A stretch of DNA of 64,000 nucleotides from Hygrocybe punicea (GCA_963556145.1 OY744469.1:3134767-3198766), one strand, 5' to 3'. Counted from the stretch's first letter, positions 1 to 15,867 are shown. Program-made: numbers and translations. The notes: generated by a model from the letters alone, not told the origin.

Positions 1-499
1 GGCGCTCATACTTTCTCTCGTAGACTTGAATCTTTTCGTAGGTCAGCTAACTCCTCGACAGAAAGCAGATCCAGCAGTCCGCCACGCGCTGAATGTGCAG
101 CGCGCGCTGTCGATGGGGAATTATCATGCTTTATTTGGGTTATATTTGAGTGCCCCAAACATGGGCGCCTACATCATGGACCACTTCATTGACAGAGAGA
201 GAGTAAAAGCCCTCATGGTGATCACGAAAGCGTGAGCATTCTATCATTTCTTTTCATTTCTTTGTACCAACGAACTGTGCAGATATAGAACAGTGTCTCT
301 CCCCTTCATTCAAAACGAGCTGGCGTTTGACTCGTTATCTTCTGCGCGGGAGTTTCTCGTGGCTCACTCGGCTGCATTTTTCGTCAATCCCACCAGCCCC
401 GATTCTCAGAAGACGCTCGATTGCAAACCTGCCGGGCCCAAGCTTGCGCAGGTGTTCGAGGAAATTTTTCGCAAGGTCCTCATCAAGGGTGCAATATAG
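1..499 (+). CDS. SAC3/GANP-family protein, THP3/LENG8-like (3' end only)
   Basis: Only the C-terminal part is inside the window; the gene enters from the left edge. Two exons join at a GT-AG intron at 232-282, giving VITKAYRTVSLPF across the junction. The segment FVGQLTPRQKADPAVRHAL followed by helical repeats is the SAC3/GANP domain, a PCI-like scaffold. The tail FRKVLIKGAI before the stop at 497-499 resembles the KVDIKGQI ending of LENG8/Thp3 rather than the long C-terminus of Sac3 itself, so I favour the THP3 subfamily, which acts with CSN12 in transcription elongation and mRNA maturation in the nucleus. The subfamily call is an inference; the SAC3 domain assignment is firmer. Confidence 0.75.
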
Positions 500-814
500 C
501 ACATGGTCATACACGGTTCACACATACGATGTCGTTCATCTTATTCTGCCTGTTTTTTTGTTTTGTTCCATCGCTCCCCATCATTTGTTTTCAACATCTC
601 ACGATTGCCTCGACCAAATCACTTAGACTGCTCGCCAGGACATAGATGAACGCCAACTCCCGTGGTTTATTGCTGGAGTATCGTCTCCGGCAGGTGACTT
701 TGGGGCTTACACGTTGTTGGGTGCGATTATTAACAGGTAGCCGCACGGGTGTGTTGAAACAACAGTGATTGTACAGTGGAAATAATAATAAATTGACTTA
801 ACATCTAATTCAAA
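500..814. other. Intergenic, convergent 3' ends
   Basis: This gap lies between the end of the SAC3-family gene and the end of SEN2 on the other strand. A short + strand open stretch (about 642-740) reads as protein-like sequence preceded by a CAG acceptor-like site. It is too short to assign and the upstream gene already ends with a typical family C-terminus. Nothing else is recognised. Confidence 0.5.
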
Positions 815-2246
815 TCAATCACGCATCCGGGCCGGAATAAACCTGCGGAGGGTTACCTCCCTGACAGAATAATGCGCAAGGCAAGCTGGCGAAGCCAGAA
901 CGTCAAGAGAGAGGCGTGACCGCGCTGGAATGGTCACATAAGTGAGGATAAGAGTCTGCGGGGGGTGGTCGTTGACTTCTAGTCTTCAGGAAGAGAAATT
1001 AGTTGGACATGCCTTCTGGACTTGAGAATTTACCCGGTTGATTGTGCTGAGCCATGACCAGGTGAACGGGGACGAATTGGGGAGATCCAGAGAAGAGGTT
1101 GCCTGGTCCTCCGGATCTTCGTACACGGGGCAGACTACTAATGCGAATCTGTGACAGCATAGAGCAGAATGAACAACGTGAAGGAGAAGTGGAACGTTGT
1201 CACCTACTCGGCGTGAGTGAAAACTGGTCCTCGTTTATATAGGAGGTAGTCGACGCAAAACTTGATACCGCCTTTCACAACCCATCCAAGTGAACGATAG
1301 TGGTGATAGACCACGTAGTGAATTAAGAAAGGGTTATCAAATTGGAGCCGTAACGGGTCGGATAATGGAGAAGTTAGGTGCACAGATTGGAAAGCAGACC
1401 ATACTTGGTGCAGACTCATAGTTTCGTGCTGGATGACGAAATTCAGTTTTGGACCTGGCGACGTTCATTGAAATGATAGATACCGTATTTGGATCTAGGA
1501 TTGCCAGACAATCTAAATTCCAAAGAAGAAAAAAGGCCTCTGGCAGAGTGAGTTGTAGATGTTCAATGTCTTCCGGAGGTTCCTCGTTCTCAGCCTCAAC
1601 CTTGTCCAAAGAAACGGATGGTCCTGTCCCTGTCGGAACAGATGCGGTTGGAGGTTTCCATGTCGCTGCGGAAGGAATTGTCGGGCCAGACAGTGCGGGA
1701 GATACTATAAGACCTTTAGCAAACGCTGCCTCCGCTTCTGCCGCAGCCGCCGCAATGGCCTTTGCACGGTCGAGTTTAAACTGTTTCCGCTCGGCTCGGC
1801 GCTTTGCCGTGATCTCTTCAGAGGTCAACTCTGGTGGCCGAGCAAGAAGAGATCAGTTCTTAGCTGGCGCTTCAAATAATCGAACAGAGAAAGCACGAAC
1901 GCTTTCCCTCCGTTTTCCTTGGATTTGTCTGCCTCTTGAGCCAACTTGGTTCGCTCCGTGACAGGTCCCCCTTGCCGAAAAACCCTCGCCTCCAGAGAAT
2001 CGTAGAGTCCTTTGAATTGGAAACCCATACAGACCGCGAAGTTGAATCAAAGAAACCCTCACAGTGGGGGTTGAGGACTCTTGTCAGAGAGAGACCGAGG
2101 AGGCCAAGCAGAGACCTCGTTGCTTCGTTTTGAACGCGGTCGGAGAAGAGGAGGGGAAGAGGATTTGCATATATTCTGTTGTTGTCATTGCTGCGAGCGC
2201 CTGGCTTTGGGACAGCCTGTGGACGACTGGGAGCAATCAAGGACAT
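815..2246 (-). CDS. SEN2: tRNA-splicing endonuclease catalytic subunit Sen2
   Basis: Five exons (2246-1901, 1830-1484, 1428-1208, 1148-1013, 955-815) give 396 residues. The N-terminus carries the Sen2 signatures [12 protein letters not shown] and [21 protein letters not shown] charged middle segment ([20 protein letters not shown]) is also typical. The C-terminal endonuclease fold has [14 protein letters not shown] and [10 protein letters not shown], which supply the catalytic Tyr, His and Lys. The enzyme cuts the 5' splice site of pre-tRNA introns in the SEN complex. The first donor is GTTCGT, and the last intron (1012-956) is GC-AG and begins directly after the catalytic lysine codon. The ending [18 protein letters not shown] matches the family C-terminus. 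Confidence 0.93.
956..1012 (-). other. GC-AG intron in SEN2
   Basis: The donor is CAGAAG|GCATGT and the acceptor CGCAG. Phase 0 joining restores [13 protein letters not shown], a conserved Sen2 stretch. The only nearby GT (three bases on) would shift the frame. Confidence 0.88.
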
Positions 2247-2521
2247 TCAAGTTCAAGTTCAAAGTTTGTTAGAGTCAAAATCTGAGCTGCGACATTGAAA
2301 CCAAATTGCTATCTCCTATGGAATGTTGCAAACTTGAATAGACAGATATCTCTGAATCCATCCTGTAAACGTTTTTGTGGAACCCGTTTGTGTTGTGGGC
2401 TACAGTACATACTTTGAAAATTATCTGTTCAGCTGCAGAAAATCACGTGATTTGACTGTAGTATGTGGATTCTCACGGTACTAGTTGGACACTGGCAACC
2501 CAATTCACCCGTTGCTCACCT

Positions 2522-4994
2522 ATGTCTGATAAACGCAGAGCAGAGATCGAGGCAAAGAGGGCGAAGCTGGCAGAGCTCCGAAAAGTCAGAGCAGACCGGC
2601 AAAAGGCAGAGTCCGAACGACGGGCGTCCGAAGTGAGCAGTGAGCATCATTAGTACGTGCTGCAGGTGCACAATAACATTTATTTCTGGTACTTCAGCAG
2701 AGTACTGCACATCCAGCAACTCGCAGAGATGTGGATGATCTTGTTCACGCTCTGGTCGGGAGCACGGGCAGGGGTGGAGTCGAAAGTGGTGATTTGACTC
2801 CAGCTTCCTCAATACCTGGTTCTCCCTCTCTCGGTCATGCGACTGGTCTTCCCGGGTCCCTTCTTACAATATCTGGCCGAGTTAGTAGACAAAGCGATAT
2901 TGCATCCGACCGCATCACCCCTCTGGTTCAATCCGCCAACTCTGCTACTGACCATGTCATGGAACGGTAGGCTGTTTATATTTGCTAAAAGGGCTTATTT
3001 GAGTCTTTTTCAGCATTATCACACCGCGACTGTTTCCGGACCTCATTGACGTCGAACTAGAGCTCTTTGAACTTCCGCAAAAGGCTCGTAACTCATCTAT
3101 CGAAATAAACACAAAAGTCTAATGTGTTTTATAGGAGCGTGTCATTTACAATAAAGAAGTCCAAACGACCGCAATAGAACTAGAGTCCCCCGAAGTCTAT
3201 GAGCGCGAGATTCGTCAACAGATTTTGAAAGAACGCGATCTAGAGGCTGAACAAGCTACCCGCGATAAGGAGCTCGAGGAAGAGTCAGTTCAACTCGAGA
3301 AGGAGATCGAACGGGAGATTCGAGGTGAACTTTTTGCCTGAAATATGAATAACACGCTCAGATCATTATGCGCCATAGAATTATCTGAAGAAGAGCGAGC
3401 GAGCATCCTATCAGCACCAGAATTCCTTGACTTCGTGGAACAATCATCCAAGATCGTGCAGCGAGCCCTTAACGACGGCTATGACTACATTCGTGATTAT
3501 ACTATCGGAGCGGAGTCTGGAGCGTCAGTATTCTTCGCGATGTCTTGAACCCAGCTCGATATTTGTTTTAGGGATGATTCGGAAGGAAAACGAGTCAAAC
3601 GCGTGTGCGAGTTCTGGGATGAACGTTACGGCAAGAACAGATCGATTACGGATATCGATTGGTCACCCAAGGTCAGTGCCGATCAGCTCTATTTCCGAAC
3701 GACGTTCAATGCCGGTGACTGGCAGTATCCTGAACTCAGTGTGGCGTCATACAACAAGAATCCTGCGGCATTAAATGAACCCGATGGTATTGTGGCTGTC
3801 TGGAATCTCCACCTACTCGAACGACCGGAATTCGTATTTCATTCACAAGTCCGTGAGCCCTTTCATCATGCCACTGAAGAACGTGTATCTAATGAGATAG
3901 GCATAGTCGGATGTTCTTTCGGTGACGTTCTCGCCGTTCCATTCCAACCTCGTATTTGGGGGGACATATTCCGGCCAAATCCTGCTCTGGGACACCCGCT
4001 CGAAACACTTGCCTGTTCTCAAAACACCGTTGTCTGCCGCCGGGCATACACATCCTGTCTATGCCATGCAAATGGTGGGGACACAGAACGCACACAATCT
4101 GATCACGAGCAGCACAGATGGCACTGTTTGTAGCTGGCTTGTGGATATGCTTGCCCAGCCGCAGGCTAGTTGTTTTCTAATATACTGGAAAACAGTCCGT
4201 TGAGAACAACCACTTATCTTTAGGAAACACTCGAGCTTATACACGCCGGCCACAACAAAACCGGAGAGGTAGCAATTACAACCTTGGACTTTCCGGACAA
4301 CGAAACTACTACGTTTTGGGTTGGGACAGAAGAAGGAAACGTTTATCAGGCCAACCGCTATGATCGCGCCGGCGCCAAAGCAGGTTTGAATCAGTACGAC
4401 ATTTATAAAGCGCATTCGGGTCCAGTAATGAGCCTGCATTTCCATCCCCTCATTGGTCCATTGGATTTTTCGGACTTGTTCTTGACCAGCTCTGTAGACT
4501 GGACAGTCAAATTGTGGAGAGCAAAGTCGTTAACAAAGCCGTCGACGAGCGCGCATACTATCCCACCTCTTTATTCATTTGATGAAGCTGACGACTATGT
4601 CTACGATGTGCAATGGCATCCTGCGCATCCATCTCTGTTTGGTATGGTGGATGGCTCGGGAAAGTTTGATCTGTGGAACTTGAATATTGATACTGAGGTA
4701 CGGATTCTGACTATCCCCCGCATTCCACGATACTGACTTCTTCTCGAGGTGCCTGTGGTATCAACAAATGTTGGGCCAGGTCGCGCCATCAACAAGCTAT
4801 CGTGGGATCGCAAAGACGGTCGTCGGGCTGCCATGGGAGGCAGTGATGGGAAGCTTTATGTGTTCGATATCGGTGACATGGCGATACCAAGAGAGACAGA
4901 ATGGACTGACTTGCAAAAGACCATTTCTGGCATTACGGGAGGTGGACAAGTCAACGGTGCTGAAGGAGAAGCGAAAATACTAGCAGGTCGGTAA
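2522..4994 (+). CDS. Cytoplasmic dynein 1 intermediate chain
   Basis: The start [20 protein letters not shown] is the basic coiled-coil N-terminus that binds p150-glued/dynactin. A Ser/Thr-rich linker with [10 protein letters not shown] and SGRVSRQSD follows, then [12 protein letters not shown], which sits where animal chains carry the LC8-binding KETQT motif. The C-terminal half is a WD40 propeller; examples are [13 protein letters not shown] and [20 protein letters not shown]. It scaffolds light chains and cargo on dynein for nuclear migration and transport. I infer ten exons; two introns (3084-3134 and 4165-4223) need GC donors. The stop is at 4992-4994. It is the PAC11/nudI counterpart by family. 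Confidence 0.93.
3084..3134 (+). other. GC-AG intron in dynein intermediate chain (first)
   Basis: The donor is CAAAAG|GCTCGT and the acceptor TTTTATAG. Phase 0 joining gives [16 protein letters not shown]. The GT three bases into the donor is in the wrong phase, and the next in-phase GT leaves an 18-nt intron. Confidence 0.82.
4165..4223 (+). other. GC-AG intron in dynein intermediate chain (second)
   Basis: The donor is CCGCAG|GCTAGT and the acceptor TCTTTAG. Joining gives DMLAQPQ-ETLELIH, a conserved linker between WD40 blades. The GT four bases on would put the next exon out of frame. Confidence 0.85.
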
Positions 4995-5400
4995 TCACGT
5001 AAATTTTCCCGTAAACGTCAGCGAAAGGAGTCTCGAGTTCGATTGCTTGCTTGGAATGTCGAGCAGGCAGACAAAATTTTCGCTCGCGTCCTCTTAGCAT
5101 ATGTATACGTACGTACATGCTATTTATTATTAATAAGTTGCAACGGGCAGCGCACTTGGTTGCCAGCAGAGCTTCGACTGCAGTGTCCGATTGGCATGAC
5201 GGCAAGTCATCTGATCAGCTCGTTGTCCAACGTTTTTATATTCCAGAATTTAAAGTCGCTTACTGTCAAGTGATAGAATCACCCTTCAAAACACTTCAGC
5301 TCACCATGAAAACCATTTGGTACAGAGACGTCTAAAGTCGTTTTTACTCCAAGTCACAACCAATTCAATCATCAGAACGTAAGATGAGGAATAAAGGTAG
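4995..5400. other. Convergent intergenic region
   Basis: This separates the 3' ends of the dynein intermediate chain gene and L-serine dehydratase. It holds short AT-rich runs suited to 3' UTRs (for example near 5117-5140). No ORF with family resemblance and no RNA gene was seen. Confidence 0.5.
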
Positions 5401-8646
<3,246 letters not shown>

Positions 8647-8907
8647 TCAATATTCAAGGCTGACGTGAATCAAAGAACTGGAGCTAGAAACTTATTTAAT
8701 ATTTATACTGCCTTCCAGATATGAATATGGGGCTCCGCAAACGAGACACGTGGTAGCTTTTATTACTGGCAACACGGCCAACTTGGAGCCTCGGTATTCA
8801 ATAAGACATTTGCGCTTGAGCCCCCATCATCGTTTTGTGGATCCAGGATACGTTCAACCCCATCGCCTGGGCATTTTATTAACAACGAGCGATTGCCACG
8901 AAGAAAA
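8647..8907. promoter_or_regulatory. Divergent intergenic region, L-serine dehydratase / VRG4
   Basis: The 261 bp separate two start codons pointing away from each other, so it must hold both promoters. An AT-rich run lies near 8692-8712 (ttatttaatatttatac), a possible TATA-type element for either gene. No specific factor site is claimed. Confidence 0.45.
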
Positions 8908-10501
8908 ATGGCTTCTACCAGCAGCGTAGCCAAACAATCAGCGGAGGAGGAACACGATGTCGCAGAGATGAAAAAGGCGTTGGCTTTAGGAACTTTGACT
9001 GAAGTACAAATATCTTCCGGTGAGTCCGAATTTACACCTGGGGTTTGAATTCTGATCGAATATACTTCCTCCATTGCCTGTCATGTTTCTGTGTGTGCTC
9101 CATAGTACCACCAATAGCGTGCTACTGCATAGCCTCGATTCTGATGACTGTCGTGAACAAAGTGAGCGGCAGACTACCCCGAGGTTTTTCCATCACCGAA
9201 TGATTGTACACAGTTTGTCGTATCAGGTGAAAACTTCTCGATGAACTTCCTACTGCTTTGTATCCAGTCTATGGTTTGCGTAACCTGCGTTACGGTGGTG
9301 AAGAAGTTCGGGATCATCTCCTTTCGCGCTTTCGATCTCCAGGACGCAAAGATGTGGTTTCCCATTAGCTTTCTGCTCGTGACTGTCATTTACACGGGGT
9401 CGAAAAGCTTGGTAAGTTTTACACACGTCAGCAGAGACAGCTTGACGTTAACAGCGGCATCGGGCGGTAGCAATTCTTGAGTATACCGGTATATACTATT
9501 TTCAAGAATCTGACAATCATTCTAATTGTAAGCTCTCTTACCATAACTTTCCGTATCCCTGACCAAGGACTGAATTAGGCATACGGAGAAGTAATCTGGT
9601 TTGGTGGCAGAGTGACGGGCCTCACCTTCGTATCATTCATACTCATGGTATCTTCTCTGATTTTCGATCTATGCAATCATTTTAAACATATTTGATCAGG
9701 TACTTTCATCCGTCATCGCTGCGTGGGCCGACACGACCAATACCGTGGCCGATGCGATACCGGTTATTGAATCGGGTGTAGTATTGAACACAGTGGAAAC
9801 ATTCAGAGACGTCATGCATAAGCTAAACATCGGGTATTTGTGGATGCTCGTTAATTGCTTAACCAGCGCCGCTTATGTAAGTTCTGCCAGTGGTTTTGAA
9901 GAATAGTTGAACCGACTACCTTCCAGGTTCTTACTATGCGCAAACGGATAAAAACAACCGGGTTTTCGGATTGGGACTCCATGTTTTACAACAACTTACT
10001 GTCTATACCGGTTCTTGCCGTATTTTCTGTCGTTGTTGAAGATTGGAGTTCGGGTAACTTTTCTCGAAACTTGTGAGTCTCCTTCCCGTTGTTGACGCCA
10101 CTTCTGGGTTGAGACAAGAGGGATGCAGCCCACTGGAGACGCGAAATTTCTTGTTATTTGCGATTGTGTTCTCTGGGGCTGCTGCCGTTGGAATATCATA
10201 TACAACCGCTTGGTGCGTGCGGACCACCAGTAGTACGACATACAGGTGTGTTCCCATTGTCCTATTCCCCCAATTTTCAGACTGGATTTGGCATTATAGC
10301 ATGGTGGGTGCCCTGAACAAGCTCCCTGTTGCCGCCTCAGGATTGATCTTTTTTGGGGACGCGGTTACATTCGGGTCTGTGACAGCTATTGGAGTAGGGT
10401 TCTTCGCTGGTTTGGTGTACGCTGTTGCCAAGAATAACCAGAAAAAGGCAGAGATTCGGACACAGGCTGATGCGATCATACCGCTGGCGAGCAGGAAGTA
10501 G
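8908..10501 (+). CDS. VRG4: GDP-mannose transporter, Golgi
   Basis: Exchanges cytosolic GDP-mannose for GMP across the Golgi membrane, feeding mannosylation of proteins and sphingolipids. Nine exons encode about ten membrane segments. Key family motifs are FYNN (in [12 protein letters not shown]) and GALNK (in [14 protein letters not shown]), the two signatures of nucleotide-sugar binding in Vrg4. The entry segment [18 protein letters not shown] is also typical. The start ATG at 8908 follows a purine-rich leader and opens with a short hydrophilic cytosolic tail containing MKKALALG. The C-terminus [19 protein letters not shown] is hydrophilic, as in the family. All eight introns look GT-AG. 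Confidence 0.95.
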
Positions 10502-10862
10502 CCGATCCCTCGTGCACGGCAGAGTGGACGTAGTGAGGAGGATGTAGACGGGATGGTCAGCTTTGTAGATTTCGCACCACTTGGCCTGTCGTTGGCATGG
10601 GTCATTCGACGGTACATTGGACATTGGATTGTCAATATACTTATTTGCTCGATTGCCAGTGCAATATTCGCGACTTAGCGCTTGGCGCTTAACCTTGAGC
10701 TTGAGCTTGATAAACTGCTGCAATTGGTCCAACGTTCCCTCAATCTGCCGACCCTGTGATTTGTGTCCAGCAAAGCACTTCTCCTGTGAATTTGCCAGCA
10801 CTTCTTCGAGTCCGTCCTCCCAAACACCTCATCTCATATAGTCCTGATCCGTAACTCCAACG
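10502..10862. other. Intergenic, VRG4 3' end to pyruvate carboxylase promoter
   Basis: This holds the VRG4 3' UTR and the pyruvate carboxylase promoter. A CTTGAGCTTGAGCTTGA triplication lies near 10694-10710. No gene was recognised. Confidence 0.45.
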
Positions 10863-13800
10863 ATGGCCACGCCGGTTTCAACCTCAATGCTGCACCCTCC
10901 AAGGCTTGCCCCCATGTTTGCGACATCCCCGAGCGCACCAGGCACTCCTGTACATTCGATCCAAACTATGAGGCGCAAGGCGGCAGGACATAGTGGTCCG
11001 CTGACCAAGATCCTTGTAGCGAATCGTGGGGTAAGACAGATCGTACTAGATTTGCTGTCGTATATGACGAGAGCGGTTTTCAATAGGAAATCGCCATCCG
11101 TGTATTTCGTACGGCCCATGAGCTGGCTATGCACACCGTTGCTATATACTCTTACGAGGACCGACTTTCAGCTCATCGCCAAAAAGTATTCTTGTGATAG
11201 GGCTCATGCATTAGGAACTAACATCCGTGATTATAGTCTGACGAAGCATATCAAGTTGGCAAGGGTTTGACCCCTGTTGCCGCTTATCTGGCCCAGGACG
11301 ACATCATCAAGATTGCCCTCGAGCATGGTGTTGATATGATTCATCCTGGGTCAAATTCCAGTCATTGATATGGAGGCCCAGGTGCTTAGTTCCTCTCTTG
11401 CAGCTATGGTTTCCTGTCGGAAAATGCCAATTTTGCGAGGAAAGTCGAGCAAGCTGGTCTGGCTTTCGTGGGTCCTTCTCCCGAAGTCATCGATGGACTC
11501 GGTGATAAGACTAAAGCGCGATCTCTGGGTAATTCTACAAATCGTGTCACCTAAACCTTTGCTGACGGGACGGTATTTCAGCTATGAAGGTTGGAGTTCC
11601 CGTAGTTCCAGGCACTCCAGGTCCAGTGGCTTCTTACGAACACGGTGATGCCTTTATCAAGGAATACGGGTTTCCAGGTGAGTTTGCCTGAAATAAGGAT
11701 ACTCAACTCATGACCTCGCAGCTAACAACCTCTCACAGTTATCATAAAAGCAGCTATGGGGGGTGGCGGCCGCGGTATGCGTGTCGTCCGCGAACAGTCA
11801 GATTTCAAAGACTTCTTTCAACGCGCCGTGAGCGAGGCAAAGGCTGCCTTCGGAGACGGCACAGTCTTTATCGAACGGTTCCTCGACCGCCCGCGTCACA
11901 TAGAAGTGCAGCTCCTCGCAGATGCTCAGGGTAACACTATCCACCTCTTCGAACGAGACTGCTCGGTTCAGAGACGACATCAGAAGGTTGTTGAAGTTGC
12001 TCCTGCGACTCATTTGCCGGAGGAGGTGAGGCAGGCGATCTTATCGGATGCCATCAAGTTGGCAAAGAGCGTTGGCTACAGGAATGCAGGCACAGCAGAG
12101 TTCTTGGTCGATCAGATGGGAAGGCATTATTTCATTGAAATCAACCCTCGTATTCAAGTTGAGCATACAATCACCGGTGTGTGGCTATTATCTGTGTCCC
12201 TGAAACATTCTGAAACATTGTTCAAGAGGAAATCACTGGTATTGATATCGTCGCGGCGCAAATTCAAATTGCTGCGGGTGCAACACTTCCCCAACTAGGC
12301 CTTACCCAGGAAGCAATCACCAAACGTGGTTTCGCCATTCAGTGCCGTATCACGACCGAAGATGCTTCTCAGAACTTCCAGCCGGATATAGGCAAGATTG
12401 AGGTTTATCGCAGTGCCGGCGGCAATGGCGTTCGTCTTGATGCCAGCTCCGGCTTTGCTGGAGCACAAATCACAGTATGTTCCCCCTCTCTTTCCCTCTT
12501 CTTACACTGGGACTAGAGTGGAATCGTATTATAGCCTCACTATGACAGTCTGTTGGTGAAATGCACTGTCAGTGGAACAACCTACGAGGTCGCACGTCGC
12601 AAGATGCTCCGTGCTCTCGTTGAGTTCCGTATTCGTGGCGTGAAGGTAACGTTTTGTCTGTCTTTGTCTACTCGCATCCACTGATTATTGCTCTTAGACC
12701 AACATTCCCTTCTTGTTCCGGTTACTTACACATGATATCTTCATTGGAGGAAAGACGTGGACTACGGTCAATCTCCTCTCATTTCTGACAACAACTCTCT
12801 GACATTTCATTTCTTGCGTTCAGTTCATTGATGACACACCAGAACTCTTCAAATTAGTATCGAGTCAGAACCGTGCCCAAAAGCTCTTGGCATATCTTGG
12901 AGATCTCGCTGTTAATGGAAGTTCTATCAAAGGCCAAACGGTATTTCTTCCCTCTGCTCTACTGTGAATACGTCATTTAGACACTTGAATCAAGGGTGAA
13001 CCGGGTCTCAAAGACGAGATTGTCATTCCCAAGTTCCAAAACCGCGAGAATCCTATCAATGGCCCCCCTCTCGATGCGTCGACCCCTTGCACAATTGGCT
13101 GGCGCAATATCATTGTGGAACATGGCCCAGAGGCGTTCGCGAAGGCTGTACGAGACTATCCCGGAACCCTGATCATGGACACAACGTGGCGTGACGCACA
13201 CCAATCTTTGCTCGCGACTCGTCTACGCACGATTGATATGGTGAACATTGCTAAAGAGACAAGCTATGCCTTGGCAAATGCATACAGTTTAGAGTGCTGG
13301 GGTGGTGCGACTTTCGATGTCGCAATGCGTTTCCTGTATGAAGATCCTTGGGAACGCCTGGTAAACCTTCCGCCCTTCACCTGTTTCTCTTTTGAGTTGT
13401 TTCATCTCATAGCGTACCCTTCGCCAACTTGTCCCCAACATTCCTTTCCAAGCACTTGTTCGTGGTGCAAATGGTGTTGGTTACACGAGTTACCCGTTCG
13501 TGTCCTTATATTTTCCGTCCGCGTTTTGGTTGATCCCTTTATTAGCGATAACGCCATCTACGATTTCTCAAAAAAGGCGGTGGAAAACGGTCTTGATATT
13601 TTCCGGGTGTTTGACTCGTTGAATTATTTTGGTGTGTGTGATGAAAGCTGTATCTATATTTGCCTGACAGCATCTTATTGTTTACAGAAAATGTGTGTTA
13701 CACTTTTCTGGAATCGTGGACAGTGAAAAATAGTCATTTTCTTAGATGCAACTTGGCATCGATGCTGCGAAGAAAGCTGGTGGTGTTTGCGAAGCCGTCG

Positions 13801-15867
13801 TCTGTTATAGCGGTGATGTTGCAAGTCCCAAGGAGACCAAATACACCTTGAAGTACTACTTGGATTTCATCGATAGGCTCGTAGAGGAGGGCATTCATGT
13901 CCTTGGCGTCAAGGATATGGCAGGGTTACTGAAACCCGAAGCCGCCAGAATGTAAGGAAGATCGCTCTCCAAGTTAAAAACAATCACACCTAACATTTGT
14001 TTTGTCTAGTCTCATCGGTGCTATCAGGAAGAAATACCCAGATCTCCCCATCCACGTTCACTCACACGACACGGCTGGCATCGCTACTGCCAGCATGATT
14101 GCTGCTGCCGCTGCTGGTGCAGATGTGGTGGATGTAGCTATCGATAGTACGTATTCTTGTACTGCCATAGAAGATAATTTAAACTTGAATTCGCTCAGGC
14201 ATGTCAGGACTAACTTCGCAGCCTTCTATGGGTGCTATTTGCATGGCACTGGAGCAAACAGCACTTGGCACCGGAATACGTTTTGAGGACATACAAGCAC
14301 TTAACCTGTACTGGAGCCAGGTTCGGATGTTGTATAGCTGTTTTGAGGCGAACGTACGAGCCTCCGACTCCAGCGTGTTTGATCACGAAATGCCCGGAGG
14401 GCAATACACAAACCTCATGGTAAGCTTTCAATAATGTTGTCACTGGTCGTTGCTTACCTCGATACTCACTCCGCATAGTTCCAAGCCTCTCAGCTTGGTC
14501 TTGGTACACAATGGCTTGGTATGTTTCAGCCAACTTCGTTTATTATATTTGGCCTTTGAACGGCGTACCAGAAATCAAGCAAAAGTACATCCAAGCCAAT
14601 GATCTTGTAAGTGAGCTGTTCTAAGCCAGTGCTTTTGCACTGATGAGGTTCTTCAGTGTGGCAACATCATCAAGGTGATCTCAAAGGGAAGTTGATAGAT
14701 GAAATGCTGACAATCACGGTACCTTCAGGTTACACCGTCATCGAAAGTTGTGGGTGACTTTGCGCAATGGATGACCTCGAATTCACTCTCGAAAGCTGAA
14801 GTCCTTGAGCGTGCTGAACACCTGGATTTCCCTTCTTCCGTTGTTGAATTCTTCCAGGGTTATCTCGGCCAGCCTGTCGGGGGTTTCCCAGAGCCGCTTC
14901 GCACAAAAATTATTCGGAATAAGCCAAGGATAGATGGTCGTCCAGGTGCAACCATGCAACCGCTCGACTTCAAGAAGATCAAAGCAGGATTGCGAAGCCA
15001 GTTTGGCAAGCACATAACAGATGCAGATGTAACGTCGTTTGTCATGTATCCAAAGGTTTTGTTTTGTTTTCGTTATAATTTGTTGGGCAATACTCATAAT
15101 CATCGCCATAGGTGTTTGAGGAATACCAAGGGTTTATCGAGAAGTACGGTGATCTAAGGTGATGTTTCCCTTGTGCCGGACGTGACCTTTCAACCAAATA
15201 TATCTTTCAACAGTGTCGTCCCCACTCGGTACTTCTTAGGTCGGCCCGACATGGGTGAAGAAATGCACATTTCGATCGAAAAAGGAAAAACTTTGATTAT
15301 TCGCTTGATGGCGGTCGGTCCTGTCGTGGAGGGCCGTGCCCAGCGAGATGTGTGGTTTGAAGTCAACGGAGAAGTGAATGGGCATCTACAGAATTAGGAC
15401 TTCGCTGACCGCCAGTCCAGGTACGAGCGGTAGCCGTAGAAGATAAGAACTCCGCGGTAGAAACAGTATCGCGGGAGAAGGCGACTTCTGACCCAGGATC
15501 CGTGGGGGCGCCTATGTCAGGTGTTGTAGTGGAGGTTAGGGTGAAGGAAGCTCAAGAAATCAAAAAGGGTGACCCTCTTTGCGGTACGTACCGACAACGT
15601 CTAGTTGTTACATGTCTAACTGCAATACATACTTGTAGTTCTCAGTGCCATGAAGGCAAGTTTGACATGAGAATTCTGTTGTCATTGACTAAGCTCCATT
15701 TGTAGATGGAATCTGCGGTAACTGCTCCGGTATCCGGTCACATCAAGCGTGTTGTTGTTCACGAAGGTGAGTAAAGTTTATCGGAGTAACGACAGGTCTG
15801 ATTGGATTGTGTTACCACAGGTGACTCGATCAACCAAGGGGATTTGACTGTCGAAATCGTTCACTAG
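10863..15867 (+). CDS. PYC: Pyruvate carboxylase
   Basis: Biotin-dependent anaplerotic enzyme making oxaloacetate from pyruvate and bicarbonate, cytosolic in most fungi. Domains in order: biotin carboxylase ([17 protein letters not shown]-grasp [21 protein letters not shown]), carboxyltransferase ([15 protein letters not shown], the swivel [18 protein letters not shown]), tetramerisation linker, and biotinyl carrier domain with [14 protein letters not shown]. The product is about 1,190 residues, normal for the family. I infer about 27 exons. Exon 13688-13692 is only 5 nt. The intron 15656-15705 is GC-AG and splits the biotin site between Lys and Met of AMKM. The ending [12 protein letters not shown] precedes the stop. 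Confidence 0.95.
13688..13692 (+). other. 5-nt microexon of pyruvate carboxylase
   Basis: AAAAT lies between introns 13632-13687 (GTGTGT...TTACAG) and 13693-13745 (GTGTGT...TTCTTAG). It completes a Glu codon and adds Asn, giving [20 protein letters not shown]. Direct joining of the neighbours would shift the frame. Confidence 0.8.
15656..15705 (+). other. GC-AG intron splitting the biotin attachment motif
   Basis: The donor is ATGAAG|GCAAGT and the acceptor TTTGTAG. Joining gives [14 protein letters not shown]. Reading through meets a stop within six codons, and the alternative GT gives the wrong frame. Confidence 0.93.

Noticed and set aside
642..740. Short + strand exon-like stretch after the SAC3-family gene
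   Set aside because: The upstream gene already ends with the KGAI-type C-terminus. Joining to this stretch is possible only from a position that is not a GT donor.
10694..10710. CTTGAGCTTGAGCTTGA run as a regulatory array
   Set aside because: Three short units in a 3' flank; no known factor site or second array to support it.
15656..15705. Loss of the biotin domain of pyruvate carboxylase through an in-frame stop after AMK
   Set aside because: The stop lies in a 50-nt GC-AG intron, and the AMKMESAV motif is perfect after splicing.
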